A DNA stretch of 5,527 nt. Origin: an uncultured Alphaproteobacteria bacterium. Lineage in GTDB: Bacteria; Pseudomonadota; Alphaproteobacteria; UBA7887. Below are positions 1 through 5,317 of this stretch, one piece after another; positions within the stretch are counted from its first letter, which is position 1; each line of letters starts with the position of its first letter. The translations under genes were made by a program, and so were the position numbers. The notes beneath the pieces are model-generated. The model had not been told where the DNA came from. It ran no database searches and saw only the letters and a program-made list of their open reading frames with translations. The stretch lies in assembly GCA_913044255.1 (NCBI GenBank), contig CAJWOI010000209.1, forward strand, positions 1 to 5,527, given 5' to 3'.

Positions 1-414
1 GTTATCTAGAGGATGCCCAATACCTATACGGATTCGCCGATATTCCCTGCCAATATGGCTGTCTAAACTTCGCAGGCCATTATGGCCAGCGGACCCTCCG
101 CCAGCCTTAACGCGTACTTTGCCCGGGCTTAGATCCAGATCATCATGGATGACAATAATTTGATCTACCGAGACTTTGAAAAATCTCGCCGCCTTGCCTA
201 CAGACCTACCAGATTCGTTCATAAAAACTGTGGGCTTGAATACCGCCGTACGTTCTCTATCGATTTCACCATGCGAAATCAAGCCAGAAAAACGGCTGCG
301 ATAATTTGCAAATTTATAGCGCTGGACAATTCCATCCACCGCCATAAAGCCTATGTTGTGTCTATTCCACGTATGCTCAGCGCCAGGATTCCCCAACCCT
401 ACAATAAGTATCAC
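1..414 (-). CDS. pth: Peptidyl-tRNA hydrolase (N-terminal 138 residues, cut by window edge)
   Basis: This cytoplasmic enzyme cleaves the ester bond of peptidyl-tRNAs that drop off the ribosome, recycling the tRNA. The frame is open from a GTG at 414 to base 1, giving 138 of the roughly 190 residues usual for the family; the C-terminus lies outside the window. Visible motifs are 'LIVGLGNPG' (3-11), 'NRHNIGF' (17-23) with the catalytic His19, 'PTVFMNESG' (61-69) with the substrate-binding Met65-Asn66, 'IHDDLDL' (89-95) with Asp91, 'GGGSAGHNGLRS' (105-116) with Asn112, and 'RIRIGIGHP' (127-135). All key residues known from the E. coli enzyme are present. The GTG start is forced: the in-frame codon four before it is the rplY stop TAG, and the next in-frame start-like codon falls inside the first motif. 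No strong Shine-Dalgarno sequence lies just upstream, so translation is probably coupled to rplY. Identification is secure. Confidence 0.95.
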   Translation of the reverse strand, partial: MILIVGLGNPGAEHTWNRHNIGFMAVDGIVQRYKFANYRSRFSGLISHGEIDRERTAVFKPTVFMNESGRSVGKAARFFKVSVDQIIVIHDDLDLSPGKVRVKAGGGSAGHNGLRSLDSHIGREYRRIRIGIGHPLDN

Positions 415-423
415 GGCGGCAAG

Positions 424-1134
424 CTAATTTTGGTCGCCTTCTTGGGCGTCAGGTTTAGCCTCACCATCCTCACCATCTTCACCCTCGGTTGGTGGTGTTT
501 CCCCATCGACAATAGGTTCGCCATCCTCCCCTAGCTCGACTTCCTCTTCCTCGACTTCTTCGACCATCACGGTGGGTGCTGCAACAGTCGCAACTGTGAA
601 ATCGCGATCAGTGATCACTGGATGAACCCCCTCTGGCAGTACAACCGCACTGATTTTCACTGAATCACCTATATCTAGTTCGGCGATATCTGCCTCAATC
701 ATCGTCGGAATGGCATCAGCCCGACATACCAACTCTACGGTGCGTCGAACTATATTCAGCACGCCACCGCGCTTTATACCCGGAGACTCCTCCTCATTCA
801 GGAAAGCGACAGGGACATCGACGTTTACGGTACTATCCGCAGCCAAACGCAAGAAATCGATGTGGAGAAGCGCCTCTGTAACGGGGTGGACTTGCAGTTC
901 ACGAGCTAAAACACGATGGCTTTTGCCGTCCACAGCTAAGTTATAAAGACGGCTAAAAAAGCCTCCTCTGCCCCGCTCTACGGCAAGCACTGCTGCGTCA
1001 ACAGATATAGCAATAGCAGCTACTCCACCGCCGTACACTATCCCTGGAACCCATCCTTTACGTCGCATTGCACGTGCCGCACCCTTCTGGCCTGGCTCAC
1101 GTATCTCAGCCTGTAGTTCCGCTACATCTGCCAT
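424..1134 (-). CDS. rplY: 50S ribosomal protein L25 (bL25/CTC long form, acidic C-terminal tail)
   Basis: This is the 5S rRNA-binding large-subunit protein of the TL5/CTC type, 236 residues with the chosen start. The N-terminal L25 domain (about 1-95) shows 'KGAARAMRRKGWVPGIVYGG' (18-37), typical of the family, and the block 'ELQVHPVTEALLHIDFLRL' (79-97). A second beta domain (about 98-190) follows, with 'VDVPVAFLNEEESPGIKRGG' (105-124) and 'LPEGVHPV' (166-173). Residues 191-236 form a tail with 21 Asp/Glu and one Lys, low in complexity and partly built from a 9-bp repeat; acidic tails of this kind are common in the long form. A GAAGGG Shine-Dalgarno (1150-1145) suits ATG 1134 (protein begins MADVAEL, as relatives tend to). 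ATG 1140, two codons upstream, is possible but very close to the site; a TTG at 1155 is unlikely. prs lies 60 bp upstream and pth 9 bp downstream. Confidence 0.95.
   Translation of the reverse strand: MADVAELQAEIREPGQKGAARAMRRKGWVPGIVYGGGVAAIAISVDAAVLAVERGRGGFFSRLYNLAVDGKSHRVLARELQVHPVTEALLHIDFLRLAADSTVNVDVPVAFLNEEESPGIKRGGVLNIVRRTVELVCRADAIPTMIEADIAELDIGDSVKISAVVLPEGVHPVITDRDFTVATVAAPTVMVEEVEEEEVELGEDGEPIVDGETPPTEGEDGEDGEAKPDAQEGDQN
461..487 (-). repeat. Imperfect 9-bp tandem repeat (3 copies) inside rplY
   Basis: On the plus strand the units are TCACCATCC, TCACCATCT and TCACCCTCG, back to back. Read as rplY they encode the Glu-Gly-Glu-Asp-Gly-Glu-Asp stretch of the acidic tail. The repeat is in frame (9 bp), so slippage would lengthen or shorten the tail by three residues without breaking the gene. 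Confidence 0.7.
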
Positions 1135-1157
1135 AGTCATATTTCCCTTCACCAACC

Positions 1158-1186
1158 AATATATTTTTACACTTTCCGATAGCCAA
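1158..1186 (-). promoter_or_regulatory. Predicted sigma-70-type promoter for rplY-pth
   Basis: On the minus strand, TTGGCT (1186-1181) is followed after exactly 17 bp by TATATT (1163-1158), a good match to the -35/-10 consensus. The expected transcription start near 1151 would give a leader of only about 17 nt before ATG 1134, with the GAAGGG ribosome site at its very 5' end. It sits between the prs stop and the rplY start, so it would let rplY-pth be made independently of prs. This is predicted from sequence only. Confidence 0.45.
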
Positions 1187-1194
1187 CACCGGAC

Positions 1195-2127
1195 TCAGTT
1201 GAACAGACTTGAGACCGAGCTTTCCTCACTTATTCGACGCACCGCCTCGGCAATCAAAGTCGCAATTGACAGCACCCGGATATTCTGCGCCTGCCCCACC
1301 GATTGGGTTGCCTGAATGCTGTCCGTGATCACGAGCTGCTCTAACGATGACGAGGCGACCCGAGTCACGGCTCCGCCAGACAGTACACCATGGGTCACGT
1401 AGGCTACCACTGATGTAGCGCCCGCCTCTTGTAACGCATTGGCGGCGTTACATACAGTGCCTGCTGAATCAATGATATCGTCGACTAATACACAGCGCCG
1501 TTCCCGGACATCTCCTATGATGTTCATCACTTCGGAGACACCTGCGCGTTCGCGTCTCTTGTCAACGATGGCGAGGTCTGCATCAATCCGTTTGGCGATG
1601 GCGCGCGCACGCACAACTCCTCCGACATCAGGAGAGACTACAATAAGATCGTCTCTCGGGGACCCCTCACGAATATCATTTTCCATCACTGGGGCAGAGA
1701 TAAGGTTATCAACCGGAATATCAAAAAAACCCTGGATTTGCCCGGCGTGCAAATCAAGGGTCAATACCCTGTCGGCGCCAGCCGAAGTAATCAGATTAGC
1801 CACCAATTTGGCAGAAATTGGGGTCCGAGGACCGGGCTTCCTATCCTGACGTGCATATCCAAAATAAGGAATTACCGCAGTGACCCGTTTGGCAGAAGCG
1901 CGACGCAAAGCATCCAATGTAACCAATAGCTCCATCAGATTATCGTTGGCCGGGAAAGACGTCGACTGTATAAGAAACATGTCCTCACCTCGGACATTTT
2001 CCTGAATTTCAACAAAAACTTCCTGATCGGAAAACCTCCGAATGGTCGCATTTGTGAGCGGCGAATCACAGTAGGCTGCAATCGACTCAGCAAGTGGCCG
2101 ATTGCTATTCCCAGCTACAATTTTCAT
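1195..2127 (-). CDS. prs: Ribose-phosphate pyrophosphokinase (PRPP synthetase)
   Basis: This class I enzyme makes 5-phosphoribosyl 1-pyrophosphate from ribose 5-phosphate and ATP in the cytoplasm, feeding purine, pyrimidine, NAD, histidine and tryptophan synthesis. The protein is 310 residues, close to the usual bacterial length. It shows 'RRFSDQEVFVEIQENVRG' (30-47), the ATP-binding loop 'YARQDRKPGPRTPISAK' (91-107), 'LDLHAGQIQGFF' (124-135) with the metal-ligand His127, the catalytic flexible loop 'VDKRRE' (188-193; Lys190 and Arg192), and the PRPP/ribose-phosphate loop 'VDDIIDSAGT' (215-224). ATG 2127 is chosen because it gives the family-typical start MKIVAGN; an in-frame extension to 2163 adds 12 unlikely residues. 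The ribosome site is poor (GAGG about 13 nt upstream). It leads the conserved prs-rplY-pth order. Its promoter could not be placed with confidence in the 287-bp gap upstream. Identification is secure. Confidence 0.97.
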   Translation of the reverse strand: MKIVAGNSNRPLAESIAAYCDSPLTNATIRRFSDQEVFVEIQENVRGEDMFLIQSTSFPANDNLMELLVTLDALRRASAKRVTAVIPYFGYARQDRKPGPRTPISAKLVANLITSAGADRVLTLDLHAGQIQGFFDIPVDNLISAPVMENDIREGSPRDDLIVVSPDVGGVVRARAIAKRIDADLAIVDKRRERAGVSEVMNIIGDVRERRCVLVDDIIDSAGTVCNAANALQEAGATSVVAYVTHGVLSGGAVTRVASSSLEQLVITDSIQATQSVGQAQNIRVLSIATLIAEAVRRISEESSVSSLFN

Positions 2128-2213
2128 GGATTTCCGGCCTCTGCGTCGCCAGCCCAGCGCCAAGCGGAGCCAGACTGTAGCAAGGTGGTTCGGTCATGTA
2201 AACGTTTTGAAAT

Positions 2214-2227
2214 AGTCTTGGAAGACT
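2214..2227. repeat. Short inverted repeat upstream of prs
   Basis: AGTCTT-GG-AAGACT is a perfect 6-bp inverted repeat with a 2-bp centre, 87 bp upstream of the prs start codon. The compact symmetry would fit a dimeric regulator's operator, but no known regulator is recognised, and a palindrome of this size can occur by chance. Confidence 0.3.
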
Positions 2228-2306
2228 GCAAAGTGTCTTATCAAACCGTAAGCACGGAGCAACCTTGAATGCATCCACAATATTGGGAAACTCAAAAGAT
2301 GTGCTC

Positions 2307-2327
2307 ACCTGGTTCGCTCAACCAGGT
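2307..2327. repeat. Hairpin-forming inverted repeat in the gckA-prs gap
   Basis: ACCTGGTT and AACCAGGT form a perfect 8-bp stem around a 5-nt loop. It lies 87 bp past the glycerate kinase stop and about 180 bp before prs. The minus-strand transcript has no U-run directly after the stem (it continues GAGCACATCTTTTG), so it is a poor intrinsic terminator. It could be an operator or a leader hairpin. The rest of 2128-2414 shows no tRNA, no known riboswitch and no convincing gene. Confidence 0.45.
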
Positions 2328-2414
2328 ATTCTATTTCTCGACAAGCGCAAATCACATGGCAGGGCCAGCTCTGAAAGATTTTAGTGAAGCCGCCGGGAGC
2401 CGCCACCTGACACC

Positions 2415-3695
2415 TTAACTCTCAATCAGAATTGCCCTAAAATCGTTGACGTTTGTTCTTGTCGGTCCCGTTACTACGAGGTCGCCTAATTCCTGGAAAA
2501 AGGTGTAGGAGTCGTTGTGGGATAAGTAGTCCTCGGCATTAACTCCCGCAGCTTGGCCCCGGGTAAGCGTGTCTGGGGAAATAATTGCGCCTGCATTATC
2601 CTCAGTGCCATCAATACCGTCCGTGTCACAAGCGATCGCGTGCACACGCGGCGCGCCATCTAACGCGAGGGCTAACGCCAACAGGAATTCGGCGTTGCGA
2701 CCCCCACGGCCCTTTCCGCGAACCGTAACCGTGGTCTCGCCGCTGGATAACAGCACACATGGCGGCTTGATGGGCTGCCCTCGCTTCAAAATTTGCCCTG
2801 CAATAGCCGCGTGCACCAATGCCACCTCGCGGCTTTCTCCCTCTATGGAATCGCTTAAAATGACCGGTCTCACTCCTGCTGCCTCGGCGATGACAGCGGC
2901 AGCCTCCAAGGCGTCCTGCGGTGTCACGATCGTACTCACATTTGAACGCTTAAGAGAAGGATCCGAAGGCTTGGGAGTTTCCTCCAATGCCGCCGCCAAA
3001 TGCATCGCCACCCCACGCGGTGTTTCTAAATTATATTTGTCCAGCACGGCGCGCGCGTCAGAAAATGTGCTTGGATCTGCCACGGTAGGCCCCGATGCAA
3101 TCACTGCGGGGTCATCTCCTGGCACGTCTGAGATAGTCAGTGCGACAACCGCCGCCGGCGCGGCCACCTTGGCGAGTCGGCCACCTTTGATCGCCGAGAG
3201 ATGCTTGCGCACACAATTAATTTCCGAAATTGTCGCGCCACACCGCAACAGTTGGTCGGTGACTGCCTGCTTTTCGTTGAGCTCTATCCCATCCGCTGGC
3301 ACAGTAAGTAATGCTGAGCCGCCGCCCGAGATAAGACAAAGCGCCAAGTCATCCGCTCCAAGTGGCTGGACCAGCTCAAGGATACGGCGGGCCGCATCGA
3401 GGCCTTTCTGATCGGGGATGGGGTGTGCTGCCTCGACAACTTCTATCTGCTCCGTTCGCACACCATGGCCGTAACATGTGATCACCAAACCGGTTAGCTC
3501 AACTTCGTGGTTACGGTTAGCCCACACCTGTTCCACTTCGCTCGCCATTTCGGCAGCCGCCTTACCCGCACCAACCACCACCGTTCGCCCGGGAGGGGGT
3601 GGAGGCAAATGCGCACTCAAAGACCGCGCAGGTGACGCGGCCGCAACCGCCTCATCAAACATCGACCGAAGTAACGTCAACGGAGTGTGATTCAT
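2415..3695 (-). CDS. gckA: Glycerate 2-kinase (MOFRL family, GckA/TtuD type)
   Basis: This cytoplasmic kinase phosphorylates D-glycerate with ATP, in this family usually giving 2-phosphoglycerate, which enters lower glycolysis from glycolate/glyoxylate, serine-cycle or tartrate breakdown. The 426-residue length is typical. The N-terminal GCK domain (DUF4147, about 5-235) has 'VVGAGKAAAEM' (40-50) with the conserved Lys45, 'CLISGGGSALL' (120-130), 'VRKHLSAIKGGRLA' (162-175) and 'LTISDVPGDDPAVIASGPT' (186-204). The C-terminal MOFRL domain (about 312-421) has 'LLSSGETTVTVRGKGRGGRN' (315-334), 'ACDTDGIDG' (355-363) and 'GPTRTNVNDFRAIL' (410-423). A five-proline run (31-35) lies in the N-terminal part. 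ATG 3695 is the first start; only a weak AGGGA lies 12 nt upstream. Relatives are often mislabelled hydroxypyruvate reductase. It has no obvious partner here: prs is 287 bp downstream, and the gene upstream is divergent. The symbol is assigned by family; the substrate is inferred. Confidence 0.92.
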   Translation of the reverse strand: MNHTPLTLLRSMFDEAVAAASPARSLSAHLPPPPPGRTVVVGAGKAAAEMASEVEQVWANRNHEVELTGLVITCYGHGVRTEQIEVVEAAHPIPDQKGLDAARRILELVQPLGADDLALCLISGGGSALLTVPADGIELNEKQAVTDQLLRCGATISEINCVRKHLSAIKGGRLAKVAAPAAVVALTISDVPGDDPAVIASGPTVADPSTFSDARAVLDKYNLETPRGVAMHLAAALEETPKPSDPSLKRSNVSTIVTPQDALEAAAVIAEAAGVRPVILSDSIEGESREVALVHAAIAGQILKRGQPIKPPCVLLSSGETTVTVRGKGRGGRNAEFLLALALALDGAPRVHAIACDTDGIDGTEDNAGAIISPDTLTRGQAAGVNAEDYLSHNDSYTFFQELGDLVVTGPTRTNVNDFRAILIES

Positions 3696-3784
3696 CTGAG
3701 AAATCTGTCCCTGATCACAAAAAAATACGTTAGCCTAAGCGTAGCTTCTGTACTAGTTCCCAACCAACAGCGGGTGATACAACG

Positions 3785-3845
3785 AAGGCGTTATCCATCA
3801 TTGGCTCTCTCTTTGGCATCTGACATTGAGGTCATATAACGCCTT
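3785..3845. repeat. Perfect 10-bp inverted repeat with widely spaced arms, overlapping a promoter
   Basis: AAGGCGTTAT (3785-3794) is matched by its exact reverse complement ATAACGCCTT (3836-3845). The arm centres are 51 bp apart, close to five helical turns. The right arm overlaps the predicted -10 box of the plus-strand gene at 3869. It could be a pair of operator half-sites bound with DNA looping. It is also close enough to the divergent glycerate kinase start (about 90 bp) to affect both genes. A chance match of 10 bp within this 170-bp gap is unlikely but not excluded. Confidence 0.5.
3813..3840 (+). promoter_or_regulatory. Predicted sigma-70-type promoter for the GGCT-like gene
   Basis: TTGGCA (3813-3818) is followed after 16 bp by TATAAC (3835-3840), a reasonable -35/-10 pair. 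The expected transcript start near 3847 leaves a leader of about 22 nt before ATG 3869. The -10 overlaps the right arm of the 10-bp inverted repeat, which would suit repression by a bound protein. Confidence 0.4.
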
Positions 3846-3868
3846 TCTCAGTACTTAAATTGGCATTC

Positions 3869-4723
3869 ATGCACCTAACACCCACTCAGCGTGCAATGGT
3901 TGCTCGCGCAAAACGATACCCCTTCGACCCGCCGTCGACGTCCTATCTATTTGTTGATGGGGCGTCCTGGTATTTACGCGACTATAACAGACGAGAACCA
4001 CGGAAGAGCTTGGTTAACATAAACGGATCCAGCCAACAGGTTGACCAGGTGCTAACCCACCATGGGTATGATCCGGCTGCTTTATCTGTTCCACGTGTAC
4101 CAGTAATAGCGTCAGGCTCAAATGCCTCGCCAACGCGACTAAATGAAAAATATAATGGCACCCCCGGTCAGACATTAATTCCAGTAATCAAATACCGGAT
4201 CGCCGATTTGGTGCCGGCATTTTCGGCTAAATTTGCAAGTTATGGTTCTATCACCGCGACCCTGCAATATGCCCCAGGATTTCAATCAGACATGTTTGTC
4301 ACCTATCTAAGCGAGGCACAACTGATAAGGATGCACGAAACAGAGGCAATTGGCGACGAATATCACTTCATGCAGATAAACAATGTTACGATGAGGCGTA
4401 CCGGCGTCCGTTCTATGGTAGTGCCCGTTTATGCCTACATAAGCGTTAAGGGTGTGCTGCAGGTCAACAACGTTCAGTTCGCCTTATCTGCTATGGCCAT
4501 TGCGAACGCACGCTTTGCTGCTAAATCTCAAGTGGAAATTTTGCAGCTTGCACGGGAACTGCTTAACAGCAATCAGACTTTGGACGTATTTATTTATGAA
4601 AATATCTCCAATGAAAGGATCCGGCATCGACACAACGATCGGCTTCAAGCCTACAGTGCACCTTTTGCACATACCGAGGTCAAGTTGATGGAGGGTCCTA
4701 CCCGTGCACTGTTCATTCCCTGA
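3869..4723 (+). CDS. Uncharacterised protein with gamma-glutamylcyclotransferase-like (AIG2/GGCT) features
   Basis: I recognise no named protein. Counting from ATG 3869 (284 residues), the central part has 'VPVIASGSNASPTRLNEKY' (76-94), resembling the YGSN nucleotide- or substrate-loop at the start of the GGCT fold. Next come 'YGSITATLQYAPGFQSDMFV' (125-144), and 'YLSEAQLIRMHETEAIGDEY' (146-165), which fits the family's 'L...L..LD..E...Y' region where the catalytic Glu sits; Glu157 or Glu159 is the candidate here. These three blocks occur in the right order and spacing, but the usual Tyr before GSN is Ser83. An N-terminal stretch of about 75 residues and a C-terminal part of about 105, helical in 204-236, lie outside the core. 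No signal peptide or membrane helix is seen, so it is probably cytoplasmic. No Shine-Dalgarno is visible. The start could also be TTG 3860 or ATG 3896. The fold assignment is an inference from motifs. Confidence 0.75.
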   Translation: MHLTPTQRAMVARAKRYPFDPPSTSYLFVDGASWYLRDYNRREPRKSLVNINGSSQQVDQVLTHHGYDPAALSVPRVPVIASGSNASPTRLNEKYNGTPGQTLIPVIKYRIADLVPAFSAKFASYGSITATLQYAPGFQSDMFVTYLSEAQLIRMHETEAIGDEYHFMQINNVTMRRTGVRSMVVPVYAYISVKGVLQVNNVQFALSAMAIANARFAAKSQVEILQLARELLNSNQTLDVFIYENISNERIRHRHNDRLQAYSAPFAHTEVKLMEGPTRALFIP

Positions 4724-4734
4724 CTAATCAGCAC

Positions 4735-4761
4735 AAAATCTGAGCGGCGCCTAGAGATTTT
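4735..4761. repeat. 7-bp inverted repeat between the two plus-strand genes
   Basis: AAAATCT (4735-4741) and AGATTTT (4755-4761) flank a 13-nt GC-rich loop containing the palindrome GGCGCC. It lies 11 bp after the stop of the GGCT-like gene and ends in TTTT, so it might act as a weak terminator. The stem is AT-rich and the T-run short, so this is uncertain. Confidence 0.25.
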
Positions 4762-4765
4762 GACA

Positions 4766-4795
4766 TATACTCACATGAGTTTCGGCAATAGGAGG
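4766..4795 (+). promoter_or_regulatory. Strong ribosome binding site and possible -10 box for the DUF1244 gene
   Basis: AGGAGG (4790-4795) is a near-perfect Shine-Dalgarno, 7 nt before ATG 4803, and fixes that start. It is the strongest ribosome site in the window. TATACT (4766-4771) could be a -10 box with a transcript start near 4778, but no good -35 sits 16-18 bp before it. A TTGACA at 4760-4765 directly abuts it and has no -10 at the right distance. The promoter part is weak; the ribosome site is clear. Confidence 0.6.
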
Positions 4796-4802
4796 GCCAA
4801 CA

Positions 4803-5096
4803 ATGGATAAAAACAAATCAACTGAAATCGAGGCCGCAGCTTTTCGGCGACTGGTACAGCATTTTCAGGAGAGCCCGGAAGTTCAGAACATTGATCTGAT
4901 GGAGTTGGCTGGGTTCTGTCGCAACTGCCTCTCGAAATGGTACGTCGCGGCAGCCGAGGAACGAGGCGTCGATATTGATTACGACGCAGCGCGCAACATC
5001 GTGTACGGCATGCCTTATAAGGAATGGAAGAAGATGCACCAAACGGAACAACCCAAAGACCGTATGAAAGGGTTTTCCCAACACAAACATCAGTAG
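4803..5096 (+). CDS. DUF1244 family small protein
   Basis: This 97-residue protein matches the DUF1244 family, a small conserved family of alpha- and gammaproteobacteria with no established function as far as I know. Characteristic blocks are 'EAAAFRRLVQH' (10-20), 'VQNIDLMELAGFCRNCLSKW' (27-46) and 'DAARNIVYGMPYKEWKK' (61-77). Cys39 and Cys42 form a Cys-X-X-Cys pair that could bind metal or be redox-active; that is inference. The protein looks entirely soluble and largely helical. The last 15 or so residues are basic and His-rich (ending HKHQ) and extend beyond the conserved core. The AGGAGG site 7 nt upstream fixes the start and predicts good expression. It follows the GGCT-like gene by 79 bp on the same strand and may be co-transcribed or have its own promoter. 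Confidence 0.9.
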   Translation: MDKNKSTEIEAAAFRRLVQHFQESPEVQNIDLMELAGFCRNCLSKWYVAAAEERGVDIDYDAARNIVYGMPYKEWKKMHQTEQPKDRMKGFSQHKHQ

Positions 5097-5130
5097 CAGG
5101 GCCGCTTAGCTCCGAAACAGCCGCCCAGGT

Positions 5131-5146
5131 AAACTGAGAAACTGAG
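5131..5146. repeat. Tandem 8-bp direct repeat (2 copies)
   Basis: AAACTGAG is repeated twice without a gap, about 35 bp after the DUF1244 stop. No function is evident; it may be chance. The surrounding 5097-5192 shows no gene. Confidence 0.35.
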
Positions 5147-5192
5147 CGGTACGTCCCATAACTTAGATCACCTTTTGAAAAATTCAGAATTC

Positions 5193-5230
5193 AAAAAAAA
5201 TTAGGCCCCAGCAACTCTGCTGGGGCCTAA
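5193..5230 (-). terminator. Strong intrinsic terminator for the minus-strand porin-like gene
   Basis: TTAGGCCCCAGCA (5201-5213) pairs perfectly with TGCTGGGGCCTAA (5218-5230), giving a 13-bp GC-rich stem with a 4-nt loop. In the minus-strand transcript the stem is followed by eight U residues (5200-5193), the classic layout. In the plus direction there is no U-tract, only AAAAAGC, so it would not efficiently end the DUF1244 transcript. It lies about 88 nt past the porin-like stop codon. Confidence 0.9.
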
Positions 5231-5317
5231 AAAGCACTTGCCTGCCCTTTAGCTACACTTTCGCGATAGAATCAGACCACGAACATAACTAAATAGCGGG
5301 CCACTTACGTTACAACC

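Noticed and set aside
145..534. Plus-strand open frame of 129 codons
   Set aside because: It is antisense to pth and the rplY tail, both of which are well supported; the translation resembles no family I know.
1439..1929. Two plus-strand frames antisense to prs
   Set aside because: They are shadows of the prs coding sequence, with low-complexity translations and no ribosome sites of note.
2105..2308. Minus-strand 67-codon frame just upstream of prs
   Set aside because: It starts at GTG without a ribosome site, overlaps the prs start by 23 bp in another frame, and shows no family features. A leader peptide is not excluded but is unsupported.
2307..2327. Intrinsic terminator of the glycerate kinase gene
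   Set aside because: The stem is good, but no U-run follows it in the minus-strand transcript; it is listed only as an inverted repeat.
2569..3411. Plus-strand open frame of 280 codons
   Set aside because: It lies entirely antisense to the glycerate kinase gene, whose motifs are clear. The translation is Ser/Ala/Thr-rich with no recognisable motif, as expected of a shadow frame.
4760..4788. TTGACA as a -35 box for the DUF1244 gene
   Set aside because: Positions 16-18 bp downstream (around CGGCAA) have no -10-like hexamer, so the perfect -35 match is probably coincidental.
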